Shown here in pieces: positions 21,317-29,749 of a DNA stretch of 38,342 bases. The notes under the pieces are model-generated. The model searched no databases and was not told the origin of the DNA. It saw only the letters and a list, made by a program, of their open reading frames with translations. The translations under genes and the position numbers were made by a program. This DNA is from a virus, in the IMG/VR virus record IMGVR_UViG_3300044530_000062, positions 1 to 38,342 of that record, one strand, 5' to 3'. Position 1 is the stretch's first letter. Every line of letters begins with the position of its first letter.

Positions 21317-22929
21317 TTATTAAAAGTTTTAAAAAGTATTTCACAACCTATATCGTACCGACATTTTATGGTGGCGGAAGCGGGGGCGGTCAGAACACAA
21401 CTGTGCAACAGCGTAATATCCCTAAAGAGCTTGCACCGTATTATGAACTGATGCTTAACTCAATGTCAAAACAAGCGTTCACTACTGCAGATAATCCCGG
21501 CAAAGCCGCTCCTGAGATAACAGCTTATCAACCTAAGATGTCGTCCTATGCAAATGGTGGTGAGGTTAAGAAATACGCTGCTGGTGGGGATTTGTCATTA
21601 GCTGCAAAGAATCTTGGTATGGACGTTACTGGGCTAACATCTTATCAACCCTACGGCACTGTTGCCCCAGGGGCATCGTATTTATCAGACCCTACTAAAA
21701 CAAACGAAGGTGCTAAACCTGTAGTAGATTACAGCGCTTATGTCGCTGCGCCTGACGTACTGCAGAATTTGTCCTATAAGTCTGCGGCTCAAATGGGTCT
21801 TCCTGAGCAAAATCAAACAGCGGCTGATTTATCTAATATTGCTGCCGCAGGAGGGCTTAATACAGCAACGTCTGCTCTTGACTATGGTGGTGCAGGGTAT
21901 AAAGCGGGTCTTAACTCGGCGCAATTAGGGAATGCGGCGGCTGATACAGCGGCTCAGAATGCGAATATTCTAGGTAATAGTGCACAGAACTACGGCGGTC
22001 TTGGTGCTGTGATGGGCGCGGCTGGAGCAGGGATTGGTCAGTCTTACGAGAATAAAGCTACTAATGCAGGGACAGTTAACGCCTACATGAACCCTTATCT
22101 GGAAGCGTCACTGAAACCTCAACTTGCGTTGATGGACCAACAGAATGCTATCGCTAACCAGAAATCTAATTCACAAGCAGCGCAAGCTGGGGCGTATGGC
22201 GGTAGTCGTCAGATGGTGCAAAATAACCTCAATGACCAGTCTAATCAATTAGCGCAAGCAAACCTCATCGGTCAAGGCTATAAATCAGCCTACGATACAG
22301 CCCAAGGTAATATTTTGCAGGGCTCACAGCTTGGTCTTCAAGGGTACAACACAGGTATTCAAGGTGCCCAAACAGGACTTCAAGGCGTCACTACGGCTAC
22401 AGGCGCAGGGCAGTATGGTCTATCTGGCGCTCAAACTGGGTTATCTGGACAAGCACAAGCGATGCAAGGTGCGGGTGTTGGTCTGTCAGGTGTCGGTGCA
22501 GCACAGTCTGGGTATGGTATGGCAAGTACAGCAGGGCAACAACTAGCTAGTATCGGTAATCAGCAGTTAGCACAACAGCAATCTATTGCTGGACTACAAA
22601 ACCAATATGGCGCACAACGACAAGCCAATGAACAACAGACTATTAATAACGCCATTGCTGTAAATGACTACCAACAAAAATACCCTTGGGAAATTTTGGG
22701 CGGATACGCTAACGCACTTAACGCTGTGCAAGTAGGTAATATGAGTCAATTTGCTCCAGCACCAAGTTTATTATCACAAGGCGTAGGTCTAGCGGGTACT
22801 GGGTTAGCTGCGTATGGTGCTTCAGGCGGGTTTAAAAATAAGAAAGGCGGTGTCATTAAAGAGCCTAAAGCTAAGAGTGGTGGTATCGGTGACTTAGCGG
22901 TGTATAACGCGATGAAAGGAGGAAAATAA
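21313..22929 (+). CDS. Gln/Ala/Gly-rich ejection-type internal virion protein
   Basis: A 538-residue protein coupled by ATGA to the GNAT-like gene. Residues 79-85 (YANGGEV) and 88-94 (YAAGGDL) carry the Gly-Gly motif. The centre is Ala/Asn/Gln-rich with helical repeats: 'YMNPYLEASLKPQLALMDQQ', 'AGAYGGSRQMVQNNL', then repeated L-x-G-x2-x-G-[ILV]-Q-G-A units ('LQGYNTGIQGAQTGLQG'). The C-terminus has two more GG sites at 507-528 ('FKNKKGGVIKEPKAKSGG'). The 'GA[YF]GGSR' core is shared with pelagiphage-type internal proteins. The low-complexity helical centre suggests a capsid-internal protein that moves with DNA. Confidence 0.7.
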   Translation: MIIKSFKKYFTTYIVPTFYGGGSGGGQNTTVQQRNIPKELAPYYELMLNSMSKQAFTTADNPGKAAPEITAYQPKMSSYANGGEVKKYAAGGDLSLAAKNLGMDVTGLTSYQPYGTVAPGASYLSDPTKTNEGAKPVVDYSAYVAAPDVLQNLSYKSAAQMGLPEQNQTAADLSNIAAAGGLNTATSALDYGGAGYKAGLNSAQLGNAAADTAAQNANILGNSAQNYGGLGAVMGAAGAGIGQSYENKATNAGTVNAYMNPYLEASLKPQLALMDQQNAIANQKSNSQAAQAGAYGGSRQMVQNNLNDQSNQLAQANLIGQGYKSAYDTAQGNILQGSQLGLQGYNTGIQGAQTGLQGVTTATGAGQYGLSGAQTGLSGQAQAMQGAGVGLSGVGAAQSGYGMASTAGQQLASIGNQQLAQQQSIAGLQNQYGAQRQANEQQTINNAIAVNDYQQKYPWEILGGYANALNAVQVGNMSQFAPAPSLLSQGVGLAGTGLAAYGASGGFKNKKGGVIKEPKAKSGGIGDLAVYNAMKGGK

Positions 22930-22930
22930 G

Positions 22931-24202
22931 ATGATGAATACCCCTTCTATGTATTCTGTTGACCAGCTACTTAAAGCTCGCCAAAACGGTGTACCCGACT
23001 ATGTTGTAGTCCCCATGCTACAAAAAGCAATGGCGCAGAAGCAAGCGATGGCGCAGCAACAAGCGCTTCAACAAGGCGCACCTAAACCACCCGTAGCACA
23101 GCAAATCCTAGACGCCGCTCATAATGATGTCATGCAAGAGCACATGGCTCGCCAAGTGGAAGAAGCTCCAGAACCTCGTGGGATTGACTCTCTACCTAGT
23201 GGCATTGATGAAAGTGATTATGCACATGGCGGGATTATTGCGTTTGCTGAGGGCGGTGGTATAAATGACTATCCAGCGTTTGATGCTAGTCCATACGCAG
23301 ACCCGTATTCCCCTAACGAAGTAGACCCTGTAGCTCTTAAAGAGCAGTATAAATCTATGGTAGGTACTGACCCTAATGTCGCAAAACAAGAAGAGCGTAT
23401 TAAGGCCCGTGAAGAAGGACTCAAAAGCGAAGAAGATAGTGCGCCCTGGATGGCTCTAATGCAAGCTGGTTTAGCTACTATGGCAGGTACCTCGCCTAAT
23501 GCACTATCTAATATTGGTGCAGGCGCAACTAAAGGCCTTGAGTCTTATGGTGAGTCTAAGAAAAACTTATCTGCGCGTGCAGATAAACTAGACGACTTGA
23601 GAGGTAAGATTGAGGAGTCTCAACGTGCTGAAGCTTTGGCTGCTGCTAACTACGGTATGAATAGTGCTGAACATAGAAAACAAGCTAATGTCACGGCAAA
23701 ACTAAAAGGCGCAGAAGCTAAAGAATCCCATATTAAAAATGCAATGGGCTACGGTATTGAGAAAGAAAAGGTAGCCGTTGATAGAGAAAGGAATCAAGTA
23801 TCGGCTGGAAACGCCGCTGCATCTTTAGCAGAAACAAAACGATATCATGATTTATTATCAGGCGGTAAAGGGGGTAAAGAAACCCTTAATCAAGAGATTA
23901 ACAATATCGAGGATGATATTAAATACTTAGCTTTACAAGATAAAACCATGCAAGAAGATATAAATAAATCTGATGACGAGAAGGCTCAACACAGTGCGTG
24001 GGTGAGAGGTAAGCAAACGGAGTTGCTTAATAAAAAACGGCAGTTGATGAAGCTAGACCCTTTAGGTGAGTTTACCTATACTGCTCCTCCCGTAGATGAC
24101 CGTCATTTTTGGGAGAAATGGAGCGATACAACTCCTCAACCTAAAAAAACGGCTGTAGGCAACCCTAAAATAGATGCGTTAGTAAGTAAATACTCACAGT
24201 AA
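22931..24202 (+). CDS. Ejection-block protein with GG motifs and coiled coil
   Basis: A 423-residue protein. N-terminal residues 1-60 are helical and Gln-rich ('VPMLQKAMAQKQAMAQQQAL'), then 'PPVAQQILDAAHNDV' and the double motif YAHGGII (97-103) and FAEGGGI (105-111). Residues ~170-200 ('WMALMQAGLATMAGTSPNAL') form a small hydrophobic segment, and residues ~205-370 are long charged helices, probably coiled coil. The pattern 'GI..LPSG.....AHGGIIAFAEGGG' is recurrent in aquatic phage genomes. The start may be ATG 22931 or 22934. A delivered or scaffold-like internal protein is inferred. Confidence 0.7.
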   Translation: MMNTPSMYSVDQLLKARQNGVPDYVVVPMLQKAMAQKQAMAQQQALQQGAPKPPVAQQILDAAHNDVMQEHMARQVEEAPEPRGIDSLPSGIDESDYAHGGIIAFAEGGGINDYPAFDASPYADPYSPNEVDPVALKEQYKSMVGTDPNVAKQEERIKAREEGLKSEEDSAPWMALMQAGLATMAGTSPNALSNIGAGATKGLESYGESKKNLSARADKLDDLRGKIEESQRAEALAAANYGMNSAEHRKQANVTAKLKGAEAKESHIKNAMGYGIEKEKVAVDRERNQVSAGNAAASLAETKRYHDLLSGGKGGKETLNQEINNIEDDIKYLALQDKTMQEDINKSDDEKAQHSAWVRGKQTELLNKKRQLMKLDPLGEFTYTAPPVDDRHFWEKWSDTTPQPKKTAVGNPKIDALVSKYSQ

Positions 24203-24213
24203 CAAGGATTTTT

Positions 24214-27200
24214 ATGGCTACGTTAGAAGAAATTGGTGCGGCTTTAGAGAAGGCTGATGCTGCGGGTAATGTAGAAGATGCTAGAGAATTAGCTAACCAC
24301 TACCGTGAAATGCAGGCACAAATGCAGGAGCCTCAAGAACTTCCTTCTCGTACTGGTGCTGATATCGCTAAAGATATAGGTGTTACTGCAGGTAGAAGTG
24401 CTATTAGTGGGCTTCAACAGGTTGAGGGTTTAGCAGACCTGCTTCCAGGGGTTAATGCAACTAAATATCTTAGTGAGCACGGTGTTGACTTAGGAAAGGC
24501 TAAGGAGTATTTGCAAGAGAACGCATCTCCTCAACAGCAGCAAGCCTATAAAAACCTAACCGAAGCAAAAGGTGCAGGTAATATTCTAAGTGCAGCTATA
24601 GAAAACCCCTCTGCTGTAGCCGAGTTAGTTGGTGAGAATATTATCCCTATACTTACAGGCGGGGCAGAGGCTAAACTACTAACTAAAGGTGTTCCTGCAC
24701 TGGCGAAGTACGCACCGAGTATCGGTGAAGGTCTCGCACAGATGGGGCAAGAAGCCCAGAAACTTACCGCAGAAGCTCCAGATAAAGAACTCTCAGGTAA
24801 AGGAGAGCTCGCCGCTATTGGGTCAGGTGCACTAGATGCAGTTATTGGACGGTTTGCAGGTAAGCTTGTATCTAAAGCTGGCGGTACTAACGTAGAAGAT
24901 ACTCTATACGGTACACTTGCTAGAGATATGGGTGAAGAGGCTGCACGCAACCCCAGTGTTGTTAAACGAGTCCTTGTATCTACGTTAGGTGAAGGTGCAG
25001 AAGAAGCACTTCAATCAGGGCAAGAGCGTATCTGGGACAACTATGCAAAAGGTGCTACTAACTTACCTACACTTCTTGAAGGAGCTGTTGACGATGCAAC
25101 ACTAGGTTCTATCTTAGGTACTGTTATGGGTGGCGGTGCATCTGTAATGAGCGGCTCAGGTGAGCAACAAGCACCAGAACAACCCGCAGTAGAACCAGTG
25201 CAACCTACGCAACCACAAGGGTTCTCAGAAAGAGATCGTAAAGTAGACATGGAGAACGGGCTTGAGCTTGCGGGTGTAACTCCTGAAGACCATCCAGAGC
25301 TTTATGCAGAATTATCGGACCCTAAGCATTATCAATCAGAAGAGTCTATCAATGCACTCGATGAGCGTCTAAAACGCTATAAGTCTGAAGAAGGTGAAGA
25401 AGGTGAAGAAGGGATAGACTTTGCCTCTGCTCTACCTAAAGAATTTGATGACACTGCATGGGAAGCTCACTTAGAAAAACAACGCGAGTATGCGCGGCAG
25501 ACAGCACCAGCGGCAGAACAGCCGCAGGCTGAGAATGTAGCGCCAGAAGTAACAGAACCAGAAGTAACAGAACCTACACTTAATGAAGAAGGCGGCTCAT
25601 TCACTATCAATGGGCAGACAGCTACTTATACTAAAACAGGAGAACTAGAAGCCGGTGTACCACTGTACACAGTAGAGTATCCGATGCCCGATAATACTGT
25701 GGGTAAGCAAACTAATGTCACGATGGCTGACATTACTAAGATGTTTAAGCAAGGGTCTCAAACTACAGAACAAGTAGCACCAGAAACAGAACAAGAGGTA
25801 CCCGAACCTAAACCTTCCGTATCAATATCAGATGCTATAACGGAGCATAACGTAGAGTCGTTGCAACCTCACCTCACACCAGAAATGAGACGCCTTGTAG
25901 TTAGTGGTAAGTTAACGCTTCACGATAGTATGGACACATTGCCAGGTGAAGGACATCCAGAAAACGTACAAGGGCTTACAACACCCCAAGGTGAAGTGCA
26001 TTTAGTAGCTAATAAGCTTACCCCAGAGACGCTACCTAGAGTGGCGATGCATGAGATGGGTGTACACGTTGGTATGAGAGGTATGGTGGGTGATAAAGTC
26101 TGGGGGGATTTAACCTCTCAAGCTCTGACTACTAAAGGAGATGCGTTTGACCGTGCACGTCAGTCTGTCCCTGAAAATACCCCAGAGCATTTAAAAGGCG
26201 AAGAAACCTTAGCATACTTAGTTGAGAATGCGCCTAATCTACCTATTGTAAAACGTGCAATATCAGCGGTTAAAAACTGGGTGCGCACCACATTTGGTGC
26301 AAGACTTAGCATTACCGAGTCAGATATCCGCCACCTTGCAGCGAAAGCACTAAGTAGAGAATCTAAAACTTCTGAGCGTTCTGTACGTGAAGGTACGGCG
26401 TTTTCTTATACTGGACAAAAAGCTGCAAGCATAGATAAACAATTATATTTATCTAAAGAACGTATGGATCGATTATTGAAAGAATACGCATACACTAATG
26501 ATGATAGTAGAACAAAGGCGTTTGTTGCATATGTATCCCCCAAAGACTTTTTAGCAGCGACTACTACAAAAGAGTTTTTAAAAAGAATTGAAAAAGAAGC
26601 AACCCCTTTAAATATAAAAGCAATGGCTGATGAAACTCAACCAATAACATTATATGGTACTTTAAAAGGCGACACGTTTGAAATCGATAGTCATGAAGGT
26701 CGTCATAGAATGGTCGCACTTAGAAATGATGGTGTGACAAAGGTGCCTGTTGTGTTCAACATTGGACAAGGTAAATCATTAGAATTCATGGATAAGCTTT
26801 CAATTAAAGGTCAAGATTTTGAAAGTGAAAAAGGGTCTGATTTTAACATTAGTCATGCCACACCTATTAGTTATGATTATGCTGAAAATGGTGGATTACG
26901 ACATGAATATCAGCCTGAAAAAGAATCTGATATCCGGTACTCAGTAACCCCAAACTCAAAACTCCAAGAGCAAGTAGAGAAAGACCGTCAGGGTATGCGT
27001 CCTGCTGCGGTTAAAAAGAAGAAAGGGCTTAAAGAGAGATTTAGTAAGTCTGGGGAAAATCTACAACGTGCAGCAGATGTGTATGAAACGCAATTCTTCA
27101 GTCATGATGCAGGCTTTATTAACACTGTGCGTAGAACACTAGAGGGTATGAAGCTCGACCCTAATTTAATAGGTAAACTCTTAGATAAAGTTTCTCAAGC

Positions 27201-29721
27201 ACAGACTGTTAGTGACTCATCTATATCAGCAGAAGGGGCGTTATGCGGTAGTTTAGAGTACGATACAAATACCGACTTCTTTGTGGCTGTAGATAAAGCT
27301 GATAACTTAGTTACTATGCGTCAGATTATTGATGATGCAGGTACTGAGTACGGTTGGTCTGAAGAGGAGACTCATAAGTTCTTTACATCTTATATGGTAG
27401 CTGGGCGCTTAAAAGAGAAGTACGAGAAAGCGCGTGCTCTAAAAGTAGAAGCTAACAAACAAACTACGCCCGCTGCAAAGGCTGAACTTTTTAAACAATC
27501 TCGTGAGATTACAGATACTCTTAAGCTGGGTATGACCGAGGAAGAGTGCGATGCTGCAAGAGAAGCCTACGAGTCAGTAGACGGGTTTGTAAAGGCTGAG
27601 AAGATGTGGCATAAAGTCAGAGAGAATACGATTGATGTGCTTGTAAAGTCGGGACTCTACTCGAAAGAAAAAGCGGATGCTTATATGGACGCTGCCTTTT
27701 ATACACCTATGTATCGGGTTATGACAGACAAGACTACGTCAGATGAGCTTGAGGATACGTTTGATGATATGTCTAGTGGAAAGTATAAACCTAATATCTC
27801 GTCATTAATTAAAGGGATGAAGGAGCAGAAGTTCAAAGGCTCTAACCGCGAAGTATTTAATATGATGGATAACATGGAGCATTGGGTTCAGATAAGTTTC
27901 TCTCGTGCAGTACGGGCTAAGAAAGCCACAGACATGATAGACACCGCTAGACGCTATTTACCCGAAGGCGCAGTATCTCGTGTGCAGGGTACTAAGTCCA
28001 ATAAAGACGATACTATAACGTGCTACTTTCATGGTAAAAAACAGTATTGGCGATTCGATGACCCGCTTATGGCAGTGGCTTTCAGAGGCGTACCCGCTGC
28101 ACCGTTTGCCCTTAAATCTATTGGTAAAGTCAGTGACATCATGCGTAGTGGTATCGTATTAACTCCTACGTTTACCTTGTCTCAGCTACCTCAAGATATC
28201 TATGATGCCGCGTTCTCATCAGGGGTTAAGAATCCGTTTAAGTTATTCACCACGATGCTCTCAGAGTTTAAGACAACAGCGTTCTCTAAAGAAGATACAG
28301 AAGCGCATAAAGCCTTGAAAGCTATTGGGGCTGTTGGGGCCAAAGATTCTCTTGGAGATTCCCGCACTCTGCATTTATACGACACCGTACATCATACACA
28401 CCTAAGTAAAGACAAGACTGCATGGCGTAAATTTAAGTCGTCTTTAGAAAAGTTTGCTATGGCCGGTGATAATGCTATTCGCCAAGCGGTATATGTGCGT
28501 ACTATGAAGGAGCTTGAAGGCGACCCTCGTGCTAAGTCTATTGCCTATCAGAGAGCCTTCGATATTATTAACTTCCGTAGACGCGGTGCATCAGCTGTAT
28601 TAGAACAAGTACGTTCAGTTACGCCTTTTATGGGAGCTGCAATCCAAGCGCACCGTGCGGCGTACCAAGTGATAGCTGGGAGAGGTCTTGCATATCAGTC
28701 CAGTGCAGACAGTAAGAGTGCGCATATGCGCCTTGCAACAACATCAACCACTATGGCACTTATGGCGTTTGTCTATAATATGTTGTATGGCGGTTTGCTT
28801 GGAGATGATGAGGATAAAGATAAATTCAACAAAGAAGATACTCGCTTTAAAGATACGCACATCATGTTATTTGGTGGCAATTCGATAATATCTATTCCAA
28901 TACGTCCAAGCGTATTCTCCCTACCGTATATTACGGGGAATCATTTATTCCAATTAGGTATTGCTGAGTCTGAGAACCCACGTCAAACAGCAGATGCTTA
29001 TAGAGAGGCTATTATATCGGCATTCGGTATCCCTATGCTTCCTCCTGTAGTTAGAGAAGGGTTTCAACAGGCAACTAACTATGACTTCTTTACGAACCGT
29101 CCTATTGTTCCAGAGCGCCTGCGTAAGAATGACCCGTCCTATCAGTATGATGACCGTACATCTGCTTTAGGTAAACTCGTGGGTGAGGCGACCTCAGGAC
29201 TTCCAAAAGAAGCTCAGTTATCACCTATTAAGTTTGATCATTTTATGAAAGGTTGGTTTAGTGGCGTGGGTACGGCTATCCTGCAAACGTCTAATATGGT
29301 GGAGGTTGCAGCTTCTGATAATCCGTCTAAAGAACACACCTTTAGAGAAATGGTTAGGATGTTCCCTAGCGTACCAGGTCTTGTTCCAGAGGAGTTTAAG
29401 GAGCAGAGTAAGTCTACTTACTATGATTTGCGTGAGGAGGTTGAAGGAGCGCATAGCACCTATAATCGGTTGAAGAAAGAAGGAAAGCTTGAGGATGCGC
29501 GTAAGTATAAAGAGGCTAATAAAAACCTTTTAAATGAATCTGTGCATCAGAAGATGAACCACTTAAAAACTGAGACTGATAAGATTCATGCAACTACTCG
29601 TAAGATTCTAAGTAACAAGAACTTATCTTCGGAGATAAAAGCGGAGAGAGTACGAGCTCTTGAAGCGAAAGAACGTAGGTTACTGTCACACGTCCAGACT
29701 TTATACGATAAAGTCCATTAA
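24214..29721 (+). CDS. Giant ejection-type polyprotein-like virion protein (1835 aa)
   Basis: The last + strand gene. Residues 8-36 ('ALEKADAAGNVEDARELANH') form a common N-terminal helix motif. Residues ~47-310 are Gly/Ala-rich helices. Residues ~315-470 are acidic low-complexity linker. Residues 613-618 hold HEMGVH (H-E-x3-H) in a peptidase-like context ('LPRVAMHEMGVHVGMRG'). Residues ~735-910 form an inserted, AT-rich domain with 'DSHEGRHRMVALRNDGVTKV' (H827-E828, H831-R832), recalling ParB-type phosphatase/nuclease motifs. Both sides of it carry ESDIR (702-706, 904-908). Residues ~940-1835 are long helices with one hydrophobic stretch near 1508-1530. Size and place match the large ejection protein of short-tailed phages. 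The multidomain mid part resembles polyvalent proteins delivered into the host. Confidence 0.75.
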   Translation: MATLEEIGAALEKADAAGNVEDARELANHYREMQAQMQEPQELPSRTGADIAKDIGVTAGRSAISGLQQVEGLADLLPGVNATKYLSEHGVDLGKAKEYLQENASPQQQQAYKNLTEAKGAGNILSAAIENPSAVAELVGENIIPILTGGAEAKLLTKGVPALAKYAPSIGEGLAQMGQEAQKLTAEAPDKELSGKGELAAIGSGALDAVIGRFAGKLVSKAGGTNVEDTLYGTLARDMGEEAARNPSVVKRVLVSTLGEGAEEALQSGQERIWDNYAKGATNLPTLLEGAVDDATLGSILGTVMGGGASVMSGSGEQQAPEQPAVEPVQPTQPQGFSERDRKVDMENGLELAGVTPEDHPELYAELSDPKHYQSEESINALDERLKRYKSEEGEEGEEGIDFASALPKEFDDTAWEAHLEKQREYARQTAPAAEQPQAENVAPEVTEPEVTEPTLNEEGGSFTINGQTATYTKTGELEAGVPLYTVEYPMPDNTVGKQTNVTMADITKMFKQGSQTTEQVAPETEQEVPEPKPSVSISDAITEHNVESLQPHLTPEMRRLVVSGKLTLHDSMDTLPGEGHPENVQGLTTPQGEVHLVANKLTPETLPRVAMHEMGVHVGMRGMVGDKVWGDLTSQALTTKGDAFDRARQSVPENTPEHLKGEETLAYLVENAPNLPIVKRAISAVKNWVRTTFGARLSITESDIRHLAAKALSRESKTSERSVREGTAFSYTGQKAASIDKQLYLSKERMDRLLKEYAYTNDDSRTKAFVAYVSPKDFLAATTTKEFLKRIEKEATPLNIKAMADETQPITLYGTLKGDTFEIDSHEGRHRMVALRNDGVTKVPVVFNIGQGKSLEFMDKLSIKGQDFESEKGSDFNISHATPISYDYAENGGLRHEYQPEKESDIRYSVTPNSKLQEQVEKDRQGMRPAAVKKKKGLKERFSKSGENLQRAADVYETQFFSHDAGFINTVRRTLEGMKLDPNLIGKLLDKVSQAQTVSDSSISAEGALCGSLEYDTNTDFFVAVDKADNLVTMRQIIDDAGTEYGWSEEETHKFFTSYMVAGRLKEKYEKARALKVEANKQTTPAAKAELFKQSREITDTLKLGMTEEECDAAREAYESVDGFVKAEKMWHKVRENTIDVLVKSGLYSKEKADAYMDAAFYTPMYRVMTDKTTSDELEDTFDDMSSGKYKPNISSLIKGMKEQKFKGSNREVFNMMDNMEHWVQISFSRAVRAKKATDMIDTARRYLPEGAVSRVQGTKSNKDDTITCYFHGKKQYWRFDDPLMAVAFRGVPAAPFALKSIGKVSDIMRSGIVLTPTFTLSQLPQDIYDAAFSSGVKNPFKLFTTMLSEFKTTAFSKEDTEAHKALKAIGAVGAKDSLGDSRTLHLYDTVHHTHLSKDKTAWRKFKSSLEKFAMAGDNAIRQAVYVRTMKELEGDPRAKSIAYQRAFDIINFRRRGASAVLEQVRSVTPFMGAAIQAHRAAYQVIAGRGLAYQSSADSKSAHMRLATTSTTMALMAFVYNMLYGGLLGDDEDKDKFNKEDTRFKDTHIMLFGGNSIISIPIRPSVFSLPYITGNHLFQLGIAESENPRQTADAYREAIISAFGIPMLPPVVREGFQQATNYDFFTNRPIVPERLRKNDPSYQYDDRTSALGKLVGEATSGLPKEAQLSPIKFDHFMKGWFSGVGTAILQTSNMVEVAASDNPSKEHTFREMVRMFPSVPGLVPEEFKEQSKSTYYDLREEVEGAHSTYNRLKKEGKLEDARKYKEANKNLLNESVHQKMNHLKTETDKIHATTRKILSNKNLSSEIKAERVRALEAKERRLLSHVQTLYDKVH

Positions 29722-29727
29722 AAGAGA

Positions 29728-29749
29728 GGGGGCGTTAAGCCCCCTTTTT
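29728..29749. terminator. Terminator at the convergence of the two gene arms
   Basis: The perfect 6-bp stem GGGGGC (29728-29733) / GCCCCC (29739-29744) has a GTTAA loop and TTTTT directly after it on the + strand. It lies 6 bases after the stop of the giant gene. On the - strand the stem is followed by CTCTCTTTTA, a weaker U-tract, so it probably also helps end the opposing primase transcript, whose stop codon begins at 29751. Confidence 0.9.

Noticed and set aside
24546-24950. Minus-strand open frame opposite the giant gene
   Set aside because: Ala/Ser/Pro-rich mirror of helical coding sequence; no ribosome-binding site.
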